From positions 124,001 to 188,000 of the forward strand of contig NZ_QKWN01000008.1 in NCBI RefSeq assembly GCF_007279655.1: 64,000 bases of DNA, given 5' to 3'. Below, piece after piece: positions 18,301 through 27,386 of this stretch; the first letter of the stretch is position 1, and every line of letters starts with the position of its first letter. The stretch is from Robertkochia solimangrovi (GTDB taxonomy: Bacteria; Bacteroidota; Bacteroidia; Flavobacteriales; Flavobacteriaceae). The translations under genes and the position numbers were made by a program. The notes beneath the pieces were generated by a model. It was not told the DNA's origin. It saw only the letters and a list, made by a program, of their open reading frames with translations, and did not search any database.

Positions 18301-20278
18301 AGAAATATTAGCAATTGAAAATGTTGAAATTCAGAATGTTTCTTCAAATGGAAAAGCAGATGGAAATATTAAAATAAGAGTTTTTGGAGGAACTCAACCT
18401 TATAATTTTTATTGGACAGGGCCGAATATGTTTGAAGCCGTAACAAAGGATATCGAAAATTTAAAAGCAGGAATATATCATTTGGAGGTAATGGATAATG
18501 TTTCTTCTGGAGGTTGTTTACTTGATGTAGACTACGAAATTACAGAACCTGAAAGCTTGATTTTAGAATTACAAACAGTTTTTGAACCTGTTTGTAATGG
18601 TGAATCGGAAGGTGAATTATTAGCATTAATATCAGGTGGAGTCCCTCCTTATAAAATTCAATGGTATAAAATGGAAGACTCAAGTTATATCAAATTAATT
18701 CAAGATGGAATATCTGCGGTAAATTTGACTTCCGGAGTTTATATGGCTGAGGTGACAGATATGAATGGAATTACTGTAGGAAGTCAGGTCGAAGTAAAGG
18801 GAGTCGAACCACTTGAGATTGTTGATATAAAAATTTATCCTCCCCTTTGTTTTAATGATAAGAGTGGGGGTATAAGTTTGGATATAAGTGGTGGAACTAA
18901 GCCATATTCAATTGATTGGAATAATGGTATGGTTGGGAATAAAATTGATAATTTAATTGCGGGAACATATAAAGTGCAGGTGACAGATGCGAATGGATGT
19001 TATCTCGATAGAGAAATTGAATTGATTCAATATAATTCGCCTATTAGTTTAGGATTTTTAGAGGTTGCTTATGCCTCCACTTTTGAAGGTAAGGATGGTA
19101 GCATAACATTGAGTATCACTGGGGGAGTCCCTCCATATAAGTTGAAGGCCTCCAATCTAGAATATATGTTACAGCAAGCTGAAATTTTTAAGTTACATGA
19201 CCTTCAGGCAGGTAAGTACACTATTGAAATTACTGATGATGTTGGTTGTGTAAATACTCAGGAGGTGATTATAGATCAACCGGATCTGGTAAATTTTGAA
19301 ATTACCAACTCAGGCTGTTCAGGAGATTGTCAGGGAGCGATAAGCTTGGAGGTAAACAATGGTGTTTCGGATTATATCTATAGGTGGAATAATGGTAAAA
19401 TTGGGTCAAAAATCCAAAACCTGTGCCCTGGAAAGTATACCGTAGAAATCCTCAGAGCAAATAAACCATCCATTTTTCGCACCTATGAGATCCCTGAGCC
19501 CATAGCCATTGAATTGGACTTACCCGATGAAGTGGTGGTTTGTAAAGACCGATCCATAACGCTGGATGGAACTTGTTCAGGTCAGGAAGTGTCTTATCAC
19601 TGGACCAAGGATGCAGTATTTTATTCAGATCAGGCCGTAATTGAAGTAAATGACAACGGTGTATATAAACTCCGTGTCATCGTAGATGGATGCGAGGCCG
19701 AGGATAGAGTTATGGTATCTACTTCCCAACAGGAAGTGGTTGCAGATTTCCTGATCAGTTCCCGTGTGTATGAGGATTTACCGGTGTATGCCGTAGATAT
19801 CAGTATCCCTATCCCGGAAGAGGCGGAATGGCGCGTGCCGGAAGGCGTACTTCTAAAATCGGAATTCTCCGGGATGGCGGAATTGGTGTTCCCTGAACCC
19901 GGGACCTATACGATCGGTTTATTGACTACGATTGACGGTTGTACCGCTCTTAAATCCAAGGAGGTGATCGTGCTCGATGATTCCACTGATCCCTCAAGGA
20001 CTAATGATAGTGCCTCCGGAAAGATCTTCGAAGAAGTTGTGATCTATCCCAATCCCGGTAATGGGGTATTTCACCTGAAAGCTGATCTCTATCGGTCGAG
20101 TCCGTTAAACGTTAAAGTATACAATCTGACTTCCAATCTGGCGGTTTACTCGAACTCCTACCTGGAAACCCGTCATCACAATATAAAAACCGACCTGTCT
20201 AATCAGCCTCCCGGAATCTATGCGTTGTGCCTGGAAACCCTGGATGGTAATCTGGTAAGGAAGCTGGTGATCAATTGA
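15356..20278 (+). CDS. SprB-repeat surface protein with T9SS type A sorting domain
   Basis: From ATG 15356 the product is about 1640 residues with a signal peptide (MNFKLLLLYILAFNCFYLFA). An upstream in-frame ATG at 15308 lies inside the previous gene and would spoil the signal. After an N-terminal domain of about 400 residues come roughly twelve SprB-like repeats, many with a GG(I/V/T)PPY core and a [Y/F]xWxxG turn. An Ig-like region follows (VVVCKDRSITLDGTCSG). The last ~75 residues are a type A T9SS sorting domain (VVIYPNPGNGVFHLKA to KLVIN). It should cross the outer membrane through T9SS and stay on the surface or be released. SprB repeats occur in the gliding adhesin SprB, so an adhesin role is plausible. 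DNA before ~19400 is AT-rich; after it the composition is that of the host genome. Confidence 0.93.
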   Translation: MNFKLLLLYILAFNCFYLFAQDNVLVAIPLPYTYEFYDGYMDGSGSCSTCAITSLRDPFVYFTSYPDSIFVNEPLHINADELSVTMYENKNLTFTGADGKIDQCVIDINQKSSNLIFAKTMTEYCEEYINLQTVDIHLGESFILGNSNSQNLENYSYSQALSAMKIWLIPNIDIEKDINSNASYCKPLFNRTGINIVDGHWEYLTDNIEDGWQHINDMDMRSIYPLSVSPQILEKALNKDLMASKFLKLRFVLKASGGGKYSRIRNSNQDIENQSLNSGTFILGPYSFYINRCAPNLDNSIQPNPQVLNPSCKGSKNGSFRLSFDRELIVGNGEKLLIGLEKFTDNSWAYVKSYSFTNEDYKDKNITWPKEISEGLYRVYWSSLFESEGDSAIPTDTNYSTPFHISDPELLDLKIIKSDVKCKNEATGRITCLPIGGIPPYLLSINDGEWVSDTEFKELTVGNYKVVLKDANGCEKSVIVVINEPEKRLNVSLFNIMNPKSNSSEDGSIDIKITGSIGNYSIEWLKNGVIFSNEQNINQLGAGIYELTVTDENGCRADTLEVEIIPPPVLKVDFQAGLNPLNCFGELTSIKAQGIGGVSQNDDSYTYLWDDGTVNQERFNLKAGSYSVTVKDKNGVEAVDSIVITEPKPFKVNESHTNVSCKYGNNGTIELDIKGGIQPYTITWSKALNPNFFDEGEIIKGLSSGLYFYEITDFNNCTFNNFSTGISIYEPTRELGVHEVKDRHEDNIIYNGRSGVLFFEFSGTQKINKAILYRDKIEHIILNSTDKLFFEGLQAGSYSLIIFDDNGCQAELLQEAIIQEPDPLVLDHFIVNNVKCNEDRSGEVEVIMTGGIPPYNFQVFDINGNLLFDTFNNLIDNLFAGKYILKIVDSSKSEVFIEQPFQVFEPSNLTLTFEKGDNFCYGNNNGWINLNASGGTPPYSYSWNTGEETGNVRNLYSGLYSVVISDSLGCQIKKDILIDQPKEILAIENVEIQNVSSNGKADGNIKIRVFGGTQPYNFYWTGPNMFEAVTKDIENLKAGIYHLEVMDNVSSGGCLLDVDYEITEPESLILELQTVFEPVCNGESEGELLALISGGVPPYKIQWYKMEDSSYIKLIQDGISAVNLTSGVYMAEVTDMNGITVGSQVEVKGVEPLEIVDIKIYPPLCFNDKSGGISLDISGGTKPYSIDWNNGMVGNKIDNLIAGTYKVQVTDANGCYLDREIELIQYNSPISLGFLEVAYASTFEGKDGSITLSITGGVPPYKLKASNLEYMLQQAEIFKLHDLQAGKYTIEITDDVGCVNTQEVIIDQPDLVNFEITNSGCSGDCQGAISLEVNNGVSDYIYRWNNGKIGSKIQNLCPGKYTVEILRANKPSIFRTYEIPEPIAIELDLPDEVVVCKDRSITLDGTCSGQEVSYHWTKDAVFYSDQAVIEVNDNGVYKLRVIVDGCEAEDRVMVSTSQQEVVADFLISSRVYEDLPVYAVDISIPIPEEAEWRVPEGVLLKSEFSGMAELVFPEPGTYTIGLLTTIDGCTALKSKEVIVLDDSTDPSRTNDSASGKIFEEVVIYPNPGNGVFHLKADLYRSSPLNVKVYNLTSNLAVYSNSYLETRHHNIKTDLSNQPPGIYALCLETLDGNLVRKLVIN
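16600..19430 (+). repeat. array of about twelve SprB-type repeats
   Basis: The coding region holds about twelve divergent copies of a 75-90 residue unit with pattern C-x-G-x-x-x-G-x-I-x-L-x-x-x-GG-x-PPY-x-x-x-W-x-x-G, then a LxxGxYxVxVxDxxGC segment. Clear GGxPPY or GGxxPY cores include GGIPPY, GGIQPY, GGTPPY, GGTQPY, GGVPPY (twice) and GGTKPY. Boundaries are approximate. Confidence 0.75.
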
Positions 20279-20376
20279 CTTGAATCAGGCAAAAGTCAAG
20301 AATAACCATTTCCATACTCAAGTATACATTCCCTTACACAGTGCTTTGCATTATGCAATCCTAACGGTCACTTAAT

Positions 20377-21258
20377 TTAATGGTCTTTTTTAGCTCTGAT
20401 CATCGCTTCGAGCATATCCCACATCGGTTCGGGTACGGCTTCAAGCAGATTGAACATTCCTGCGCCTTTCAGCCACTCCCCGCCATCGATGGTGATGACT
20501 TCTCCGTTGAGGTAGGCACCGAAATCAGAGACCATATATGCAGCGAGATTTGCCAGCTCCTGATGATCACCCACTCGTTTCAACGGAACCTTTTTAGCGA
20601 GATCGAACTTTTCACGTAGTTCTCCGGGAAGTAAACGATCCCAGGCACCTTTGGTAGGGAAGGGGCCAGGTGCGATCGCATTGAAACGCATGCCATATTT
20701 CGCCCATTCCACCGCCAGACTGCGGGTCATCGCCAGGACACCGGCTTTGGCTGCAGCTGAAGGAACTACATATCCGGAACCAGTCCATGCATAGGTGGTT
20801 ACGATATTTAAGACATTGGTGTTCTCCTGTTTGGTATCGATCCAATGTTTTCCGAAAGCCAGCGTACAGTTCTTGGTACCTTTCAGGACGATATCGATGA
20901 TGGTATCAAAAGCATTGGCAGACAATCGTTCCGTAGGGGAAATAAAGTTTCCGGCCGCATTATTCACCAGGATGTCCACTTTTTCAAAACTATCCAGTAC
21001 CGTTTGCATCATGGCTTCCACCTGATCATAATGACGCACATCGCATTGTACCGGTAAACAGGTGCCTCCGGTCTCACTTTCCAGCTCTGATGCTGTGGTC
21101 TTTAATTTATCGAGATTTCGGGAAGTGATCGCCACTTTGGCTCCCAATTCCAGAAAATAGCGGGTCATCGCTTTTCCGAGTCCACTACCACCTCCGGTAA
21201 CTACGATGTTCTTACCGGCTAAAGCATCGTCCCTGAGCATTTTTTTACTGTAGTCCAT
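20377..21258 (-). CDS. short-chain dehydrogenase, 2,4-dienoyl-CoA reductase-like
   Basis: This 293-residue SDR has the NADP(H) motif TGGGSGLG (21-28), the structural NNAAG motif, and an active-site segment YVVPSAAAKAGVLAMTRSLA. That segment follows the DECR pattern (Ser and Lys, no YxxxK) rather than the classical SDR triad. It probably reduces 2,4-dienoyl-CoA during breakdown of unsaturated fatty acids, in the cytoplasm. It lies 68 bases after the methylmalonyl-CoA mutase large subunit on the same strand, which fits a propionate/fatty-acid catabolism set. It converges with the large secreted-protein operon; only a weak 7-bp-arm stem (20275-20299) lies between. Confidence 0.85.
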   Translation of the reverse strand: MDYSKKMLRDDALAGKNIVVTGGGSGLGKAMTRYFLELGAKVAITSRNLDKLKTTASELESETGGTCLPVQCDVRHYDQVEAMMQTVLDSFEKVDILVNNAAGNFISPTERLSANAFDTIIDIVLKGTKNCTLAFGKHWIDTKQENTNVLNIVTTYAWTGSGYVVPSAAAKAGVLAMTRSLAVEWAKYGMRFNAIAPGPFPTKGAWDRLLPGELREKFDLAKKVPLKRVGDHQELANLAAYMVSDFGAYLNGEVITIDGGEWLKGAGMFNLLEAVPEPMWDMLEAMIRAKKDH

Positions 21259-21326
21259 TTTATATCGTCTTTAAGTGTGTTCGTTGTTTTATTTAATGTT
21301 TTCGGATCATCAGCGATCCGGTTGGT

Positions 21327-23420
21327 TTAAGGTTGTGTTTCTTCTTCGGTTCCGAGAATCTTAAGAATGCTGATCGCCGCTTCACTGATGGGTGTCCCTG
21401 GTCCGAAAACCGCAACCGCCCCGGCATCGAACAGGTATTGATAATCATTACGGGGGATTACCCCTCCGACGATCACCATGATGTCTTCCCGATCGTATGA
21501 CCGGAGCGCTTCGATCACTTTTGGTACCAGTGTTTTATGGCCACCTGCCAGCGATGAAATACCCAATACATGAACGTCGTTTTCCACTGCTTGCCTGGCA
21601 GCTTCCTCCGGGGTTTGGAACAATGGACCGATATCGACGTCAAAGCCCATATCCGCATAGGCGGTCGCAACCACCCTGGCCCCACGATCGTGCCCATCCT
21701 GTCCCATTTTTGCGATCATGATACGGGGTCTTCGACCCTCCTGTTCTGCGAACTGATCGGATAATTTCCGGGCAGTTGTAAAGGTTTCGTCGTCTGCAGC
21801 TTCTTTTGAATACACGCCTGTAAATGTTTGTGTGGTTGCCTTATATCTGCCATAAACCTTTTCTAGTGCCATGGAGATCTCTCCAAGGGTTGCCCTTGCT
21901 CTGGCAGCTTCTATTGCTAAAGCTAATAAATTTTTGGTGTTTGTAGAAGCCGCTTCGGTGAGTTGGCTCAGCGTATGCTGAACTTTGTCTTCATCCCTGT
22001 TCGCTTTTACGAATTCAAGTCTGTCGATCTGCGAACGGCGGACACTCTCATTGTCTACTTCCAGAAGTTCCGGCAGTTCATCTGAGGCTGCTTTGTACTT
22101 GTTTACTCCCACGATCACATCTCGTCCACTGTCGATACGGGCCTGTTTGATGGCAGCAGCCTCTTCGATACGCATCTTGGGGATACCGGCTTCGATGGCT
22201 TTGGTCATGCCTCCGAGTTCTTCAACTTCTTGGATGAGTTCCCAGGCTTTTTCCACCATCGTTGCCGTAAGTTGTTCTACGTAATAACTTCCTCCCCACG
22301 GATCCACTGTGCGCGTTATTCCCGTCTCTTCCTGTAAGTATAATTGGGTGTTTCTGGCGATCCTTGCCGAAAAATCGGTCGGTAGAGCGATCGCCTCATC
22401 GAGAGCATTCGTATGTAACGATTGTGTGCCTCCGAAGGCTGCAGCGGCGGCCTCTATGCACGTACGACTCACATTGTTAAAGGGGTCTTGTTCGGTGAGG
22501 CTCCACCCACTGGTCTGACAATGGGTACGCAATGCCAGGGATTTCGGATCTTGAGGGTCGAACTGTTTTACGAGTTTAGCCCATAACATCCGGGCAGCTC
22601 TCATCTTTGCGATCTCCTTGAAATGATCCATCCCGATCGCCCAGAAAAATGAAAGTCTCGGGGCAAATTTATCTATTTTCATACCTGCCCTGAGTCCGGT
22701 TCTGATATATTCGAGTCCGTCGGCAAGCGTATACGCTAATTCGATCTCCGGAGTAGCACCGGCCTCCTGCATATGGTAGCCCGAAATACTGATACTGTTG
22801 AATTTCGGAAGTTCCTTACTGCAATATTCAAAGATATCGGCGATGATTCGCATGGAAGGTTCCGGTGGGTAGATATACGTATTCCGAACCATGAACTCTT
22901 TCAGAATGTCATTCTGGATGGTGCCGGATAATAGTTTTCGGTCAACGCCTTGTTCTTCCGCGGTAACGATAAAAAAGGCCATGATCGGCAATACCGCTCC
23001 GTTCATGGTCATGGAAACCGACATCCGGTCCAGCGGTATCTGATCGAACAATATTTTCATGTCTTCTACCGAATCGATCGCTACCCCGGCCTTTCCCACA
23101 TCTCCCACGACGCGCTCATGATCGGAGTCGTAACCTCGATGGGTGGGGAGATCAAACGCAACGGAAAGGCCCTTTTGCCCGGCCTCCAGATTTCGTCGGT
23201 AGAACGCATTACTTTCTTCCGCAGTGGAAAATCCTGCATATTGTCGGATGGTCCAGGGACGCATCACATACATGGTGCTGTAAGGCCCGCGTAAATAGGG
23301 TGGGAACCCGGCAGCGAATCCAAGATGTTCATGCTCGTCTTTTACAGATATCGGGTCCTTACGAAGGGTATCAGCCTTCAGGCTTAGATGTTCTAATGAT
23401 CGTCTACCCATGTTGTTCAT
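21327..23420 (-). CDS. mutB: methylmalonyl-CoA mutase, large (B12-binding) subunit
   Basis: This 697-residue protein has the catalytic barrel opening [20 protein letters not shown], the usual methylmalonyl-CoA mutase signature. Its C-terminal B12-binding domain carries DGHDRG with the cobalt-ligating His, followed by LAGGHKT. It interconverts (R)-methylmalonyl-CoA and succinyl-CoA with adenosylcobalamin. Start ATG 23420 overlaps the end of the small-subunit gene by 17 bases; an ATG three codons later (23411) is also possible. Gene order small then large subunit is normal. The overlap implies coupled translation and equal amounts of both subunits. No B12 riboswitch is seen upstream. Confidence 0.97.
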   Translation of the reverse strand: MNNMGRRSLEHLSLKADTLRKDPISVKDEHEHLGFAAGFPPYLRGPYSTMYVMRPWTIRQYAGFSTAEESNAFYRRNLEAGQKGLSVAFDLPTHRGYDSDHERVVGDVGKAGVAIDSVEDMKILFDQIPLDRMSVSMTMNGAVLPIMAFFIVTAEEQGVDRKLLSGTIQNDILKEFMVRNTYIYPPEPSMRIIADIFEYCSKELPKFNSISISGYHMQEAGATPEIELAYTLADGLEYIRTGLRAGMKIDKFAPRLSFFWAIGMDHFKEIAKMRAARMLWAKLVKQFDPQDPKSLALRTHCQTSGWSLTEQDPFNNVSRTCIEAAAAAFGGTQSLHTNALDEAIALPTDFSARIARNTQLYLQEETGITRTVDPWGGSYYVEQLTATMVEKAWELIQEVEELGGMTKAIEAGIPKMRIEEAAAIKQARIDSGRDVIVGVNKYKAASDELPELLEVDNESVRRSQIDRLEFVKANRDEDKVQHTLSQLTEAASTNTKNLLALAIEAARARATLGEISMALEKVYGRYKATTQTFTGVYSKEAADDETFTTARKLSDQFAEQEGRRPRIMIAKMGQDGHDRGARVVATAYADMGFDVDIGPLFQTPEEAARQAVENDVHVLGISSLAGGHKTLVPKVIEALRSYDREDIMVIVGGVIPRNDYQYLFDAGAVAVFGPGTPISEAAISILKILGTEEETQP

Positions 23421-24792
23421 TCTTTAAACGGTCATTTTCAGATTTTTCAGCGATCCTCCTGGGAAGTATCGGTTCGACCAGTGTTTTTTGTGGGTTCTTT
23501 TTCAGGAAGGGATGCAGTTCCAGTGAATTCTTCATAGATTCAGCAGTATTGAGGTAACAGTTCGTACCTATAAGTCGTAATTGCTGCTCTTTGAAGGCTT
23601 TTAATTCCTCATTTGCATTTTCACGGATCTTTCGTTGAAGGGTATGATCTCTTAATTCCTGTAAAAGTCCGCCACCGGATTCCAGTTGTTTGAACAATTC
23701 AAGCGCTTTAGTGGCCAGTTCTTCTGTTAGTGCTTCTATATAATACGCGCCATCGGCCGCTTTCGCGGCTTCATCGAAATGTGCTTCCTCCTTCAGAATG
23801 AGCAATTGGTTTCTCGCGATACGGGAACCGAACTCATTATCCTTATGAAAGATAAAGTCATAAGGCATACTGCAAACCGCTGAAGCGCCGCCTAAGATGA
23901 GACTCATCGATTCACCGGTGGTGCGAAGCATATTAACATTATAATCGTAAATGGTCTTGTTGCGTAAGGAAGGACTTCCATACAGATGGCATTCACCAGG
24001 AAGGCCATATTCTTCAGCTATCAATCGATATAGTAATCGCAACGCTCTTAATTTTGCGATCTCCATGAAATAATCGCTTCCGGCTGCCACCGTGAAAACG
24101 GTCTTTGATCCGGAGAGGAGTGATAGTTTGTTTTTATCTTCGAGGGCGTTGAGATATTCCACGAGATGGCATAACGTATAAGCCAACAGCTGGACACTGT
24201 TAGCGCCGGACTCCTGATAAAGGGTTGTATTGATATGAATTCCGCTTGCAACGGATGTTGTATGGCTGAGATGATGTTGTATATTCATCCAACGTTCAAG
24301 GTCTTTTTCCCTATTGGAAAACCAGTTTCCGGTAGTGGCAAGGTGACCTATAGGATCATTGAGCAGATAGATTTGACCGGTAACATTCTGAAGGGCTTTG
24401 CAAAGTTCTTCTACAAAGTCTGCAGACATCAGATTTACTTCGAGATAGATCGAAGCTGCTTTTTCGGAAACTCCTTCGAAGAGGAGTTGGAGATCCTCAA
24501 ATCTTTTATCGAAGTGGAAAAGGATACTTTCACTTCCGGAGTTAAGCGCATGCATTGCTTTCCGGTTGGCTGTATGCAGATTACTGACATAGACGCGTTC
24601 ACAGATCTTCCAAGACTGATCGGGTTGGGCAGGCGCTAGTTCAGGCCTGTCTTCAGCGGAATAGAAGGGTTTGATACGTATTCCTTCCGGAGTATCGGTG
24701 ATCAGGGTTTCATTATAATCTTTTCCCTGAAGGTCGTATTGTATCTTTTGCTTCCATTGTTTTGGCGGTATTTCATGGAATTCTTCAAACAT
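23404..24792 (-). CDS. mutA: methylmalonyl-CoA mutase, small subunit
   Basis: This 462-residue protein resembles the barrel of the large subunit ([24 protein letters not shown]-like [12 protein letters not shown]) but lacks the C-terminal cobalamin domain and is shorter, as in other heterodimeric mutases. It has a structural role. It begins 8 bases after the septum formation initiator gene and overlaps mutB by 17 bases. Confidence 0.94.
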   Translation of the reverse strand: MFEEFHEIPPKQWKQKIQYDLQGKDYNETLITDTPEGIRIKPFYSAEDRPELAPAQPDQSWKICERVYVSNLHTANRKAMHALNSGSESILFHFDKRFEDLQLLFEGVSEKAASIYLEVNLMSADFVEELCKALQNVTGQIYLLNDPIGHLATTGNWFSNREKDLERWMNIQHHLSHTTSVASGIHINTTLYQESGANSVQLLAYTLCHLVEYLNALEDKNKLSLLSGSKTVFTVAAGSDYFMEIAKLRALRLLYRLIAEEYGLPGECHLYGSPSLRNKTIYDYNVNMLRTTGESMSLILGGASAVCSMPYDFIFHKDNEFGSRIARNQLLILKEEAHFDEAAKAADGAYYIEALTEELATKALELFKQLESGGGLLQELRDHTLQRKIRENANEELKAFKEQQLRLIGTNCYLNTAESMKNSLELHPFLKKNPQKTLVEPILPRRIAEKSENDRLKNEQHG

Positions 24793-24800
24793 GAATGGTG

Positions 24801-25133
24801 TTATTTATGATCGGTTTTAAGACTATCTTCATATTCAATGATGAAAATATCTTCTTCAGGACGTTTCAGATAATATTCCTCCCTGGCGAATTTCTCGAGT
24901 TCATCGATATTCTGAAGACGTTTTAATGTCTGTTTATCCTTTTGAATTTCCTCCTGGAGGTGTATCTTTTGTTTTTCGAGCTTATCGATTTCATTATCCA
25001 GTTCCTTGTGGGTAAACCACCAACTATTGGTGTCAAAGAACAACATCCAGATGACAAAGATGGTCGTGACCAGAACGTAGATGTTACTGAAGATCCTGAA
25101 CCATCGTGATTTTCTTAATTCTTTGAGCTTCAT
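24801..25133 (-). CDS. septum formation initiator (FtsB/DivIC-like)
   Basis: This 110-residue protein has a short cytoplasmic start, one membrane segment (about 17-33, IYVLVTTIFVIWMLFF), then a periplasmic coiled coil (ELDNEIDKLEKQKIHLQEEI) and a FAREEYYLKRPEEDIFIIEY tail, the standard FtsB/DivIC layout. It takes part in the division-site complex with FtsL/FtsQ-type proteins. It starts one base after the stop of udk. This pairing with udk and the mutase genes is common in flavobacteria. Confidence 0.9.
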   Translation of the reverse strand: MKLKELRKSRWFRIFSNIYVLVTTIFVIWMLFFDTNSWWFTHKELDNEIDKLEKQKIHLQEEIQKDKQTLKRLQNIDELEKFAREEYYLKRPEEDIFIIEYEDSLKTDHK

Positions 25134-25134
25134 A

Positions 25135-25743
25135 TTATATCAGGCGTTCGTTGATAATAGTTCTAACGATATCTATGGCAACGGTATTGTATTTATTGTT
25201 GGGGATGATGATATCAGCAAATTCCTTGGTAGGTTCGATAAATTGTTCGTGCATCGGTTTCAGTGTATTCTGGTACCTGCTGAGTACTTCATCGATATCA
25301 CGACCTCTTTCCATAAGATCTCTTTTCAGTCTTCGGATCAGACGCTCATCCGAATCGGCATGAACGAAGATCTTGATGTCGAACAGTTCACGTAGTTCCG
25401 AATGTGTTAGGATGAGAATACCCTCTACGATCATTACCTTTCTCGGATGTGTGGTGACCGTTTCACCGGTACGGTTATGTTCTACAAATGAATAGACCGG
25501 TTGTTCGATCGATTCCCCTTTTTTTAAAGCAGATAGGTGCGCTTCCAACAGCTCAAAGTCAATAGCCCTGGGATGGTCAAAATTGATCCGGGTTCGTTCT
25601 TCATAAGAGAGTTCGGAGGTATCCTTGTAATAGGAATCTTGAGAAATGACACCAACCTCATTTTCAGGAAGTTCGTTGACTATCTGGTTAACTACAGTGG
25701 TCTTTCCACATCCGGTTCCTCCGGCTATACCGATAATAAGCAT
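25135..25743 (-). CDS. udk: uridine kinase
   Basis: This 202-residue kinase has Walker A GGTGCGKT (8-15), VGVISQDSYYKD, FDHPRAIDFELL, and MIVEGILIL, all typical of uridine/cytidine kinase. It phosphorylates uridine and cytidine for pyrimidine salvage, in the cytoplasm. It is the first gene of the udk, divIC, mutA, mutB run on the minus strand. A good -7 promoter element lies 18-25 bases upstream. Confidence 0.96.
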   Translation of the reverse strand: MLIIGIAGGTGCGKTTVVNQIVNELPENEVGVISQDSYYKDTSELSYEERTRINFDHPRAIDFELLEAHLSALKKGESIEQPVYSFVEHNRTGETVTTHPRKVMIVEGILILTHSELRELFDIKIFVHADSDERLIRRLKRDLMERGRDIDEVLSRYQNTLKPMHEQFIEPTKEFADIIIPNNKYNTVAIDIVRTIINERLI

Positions 25744-25760
25744 AGTTGATTATTTATCTG

Positions 25761-25768
25761 CAAAAGTA
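25761..25768 (-). promoter_or_regulatory. -7 promoter element for the udk operon
   Basis: Read on the minus strand this is TACTTTTG, a full match to the Bacteroidota -7 consensus TAnnTTTG. The best upstream TTG is 22 bases away instead of 19, so the -33 part is weak. Transcription would start about 10 bases before the udk ATG. Confidence 0.5.
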
Positions 25769-25824
25769 ATGTTTTGAGGCAGAAAAATAACAAATTGCCG
25801 GAGGACTGTGGGAATATTAATGGA

Positions 25825-26232
25825 TTATTTTTTAACCGCAGTGACTTCAGCCGGGGTAACCGGTTTCTCTGCTTTGTTTCCCCAGGAATTCAGTATATAG
25901 TTCATCACATCTGCAACCTGCTCGTCATTGAGTCCCATAGGTATCATCATATTGTTATAGACCTTGCCATTTACAGTGATCTTCCCTTGTTGTCCGTATT
26001 TCACCGCTTTGATACTCGCTTCTCTGTTCTTTAACAGGTAGTCGGAATTGGCTAATGGCGGGTATAAAGGATTCACACCTTGTCCGTTCACCTGATGACA
26101 GGTGGCACAGGAAGTCTGATAGATCTTTTCGCCTTGTTTAATACTTTTTTGCAGGTCGAATTTTTGTTCCGGATATACATTCCAAACGAGGATACCCGTG
26201 AGCAGGATGTATATGAACAATGTTTTTATCAT
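25825..26232 (-). CDS. c-type cytochrome (monohaem)
   Basis: This 135-residue protein has an N-terminal signal/anchor segment and one haem motif CATCH (42-46), then PLYPPLANSDYL and a MMIPMGL segment that offers the distal Met ligand. It is a small class I cytochrome c. Its ATG overlaps the stop of the PQQ dehydrogenase gene by four bases (ATGA). It is therefore the likely electron acceptor of that enzyme, passing electrons from sugar oxidation to the respiratory chain in the periplasm. Confidence 0.93.
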   Translation of the reverse strand: MIKTLFIYILLTGILVWNVYPEQKFDLQKSIKQGEKIYQTSCATCHQVNGQGVNPLYPPLANSDYLLKNREASIKAVKYGQQGKITVNGKVYNNMMIPMGLNDEQVADVMNYILNSWGNKAEKPVTPAEVTAVKK

Positions 26233-27347
26233 TTTGCCACTATTTTCAGAATTCCTTTGCCTTCAACACCCAGGTAGATATAACCATCAGGCCCCTGACG
26301 TACATTTCTCACCCTTCCGATATTCTCGAATAATTTTTCACGATTGGTCACTTTACCATCAGCCATACTCAACTTTTCAAGATATTGAAATTTTAAGGAT
26401 CCTACCAGTAGATCTCCTTTCCAGTCAGGATATTTGTCGGAAGTTACGAAGCACATTCCACTGGGAGCTATCGAAGGAACCCAGTAGTGAAATGGTTGCT
26501 CCATGCCTTCTTTTTCCGTAATGTCGGTAAAGGAGGAACCATCATAATTGATTCCGTAGCTGATCACCGGCCATCCGTAATTTGCACCTTTCTTGATGAT
26601 ATTGATCTCATCACCCCCTTGTGGACCATGTTCGTGTACCCAGATTTCTCCGGTTTCCGGATTTTTTGCCATTCCCTGAGGATTACGGTGCCCGTAGCTA
26701 AAGATACCCTTAACCGCATTCGGTTCATTCATAAAGGGATTGTCATCAGGAACACTTCCATCATCATTTAAACGGTAGATCTTACCTCCATCTCTTGTGA
26801 TATCCTGTGGATTTACATCTCTGTTACCTCGTTCACCGATACTGAAATAAAGGTACCCGTCATCATCGAATTCGATACGGGATCCGAAATGTCTTCCTTC
26901 CGTCGTGTTAGGTGTTGCTTTGTATAATTGTTGTTGTTCTACCAGTGTGGTACCATTCAGTTTTGCCCGCATCAGTGCAGTATGACCACCTTCGCCTTCT
27001 CCTTCACTGGAAGCGTAGGTCATGTAGATCCAGCCATTATTTTCATAATCCGGATGTAATTCAATATCCATTAAACCTCCTTGTCCTCTTACATATACTT
27101 CCGGACCGCCGCTTACAGTCTCTTTTTTGCCATCCTTAAATAAGGTGATCTCACCGCTTTTATCAGAGATCAGGAGACTTCCATCCGGCAGGAATGCGAG
27201 TCCCCATGGGATAGTTATACCATCAACAACGGTTTCTGTGGTATATTCCAGGTTTTCAGGGGTCGTCACTTCCTTGTCTTTTTTCTGAGCACAGGAAAGA
27301 GTGAGAAACCATGAGAGGAAAAATAAAAGTTTGAATTTCAATTTCAT
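26229..27347 (-). CDS. PQQ-dependent sugar dehydrogenase (lipoprotein)
   Basis: This 372-residue protein begins with a lipoprotein signal whose lipobox is LTLSC. It is a six-bladed propeller of the soluble glucose/aldose dehydrogenase (GDH-B) group: IPWGLAFLPDGSLLISDK, RGQGGLMDIELHP, a SIGERGNRD site and SYGHRNPQGMA, which carry known PQQ/Ca-binding positions of the family. It probably oxidises aldose sugars at the cell envelope using PQQ; the exact sugar is not predictable. It overlaps the cytochrome c gene by four bases. No PQQ synthesis genes are in the window, so the cofactor is made elsewhere in the genome or taken up. Confidence 0.92.
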   Translation of the reverse strand: MKLKFKLLFFLSWFLTLSCAQKKDKEVTTPENLEYTTETVVDGITIPWGLAFLPDGSLLISDKSGEITLFKDGKKETVSGGPEVYVRGQGGLMDIELHPDYENNGWIYMTYASSEGEGEGGHTALMRAKLNGTTLVEQQQLYKATPNTTEGRHFGSRIEFDDDGYLYFSIGERGNRDVNPQDITRDGGKIYRLNDDGSVPDDNPFMNEPNAVKGIFSYGHRNPQGMAKNPETGEIWVHEHGPQGGDEINIIKKGANYGWPVISYGINYDGSSFTDITEKEGMEQPFHYWVPSIAPSGMCFVTSDKYPDWKGDLLVGSLKFQYLEKLSMADGKVTNREKLFENIGRVRNVRQGPDGYIYLGVEGKGILKIVAK

Positions 27348-27386
27348 AAATATGGATTAGTTGATTTTTTTGATTCCTGTTAAAAA

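Noticed and set aside
8116-20278. Insertion sequence or integrase at the borders of the AT-rich island
   Set aside because: No transposase, integrase, tRNA or long terminal repeats were seen at either border.
20275-20299. Terminator after the SprB-repeat gene
   Set aside because: Only a 7-bp stem (TTGACTT/AAGTCAA) with a long loop and no T-run.
21327-24792. Cobalamin riboswitch before the mutase genes
   Set aside because: The mutase genes are inside an operon behind udk and divIC with gaps of under ten bases; no room for a riboswitch.
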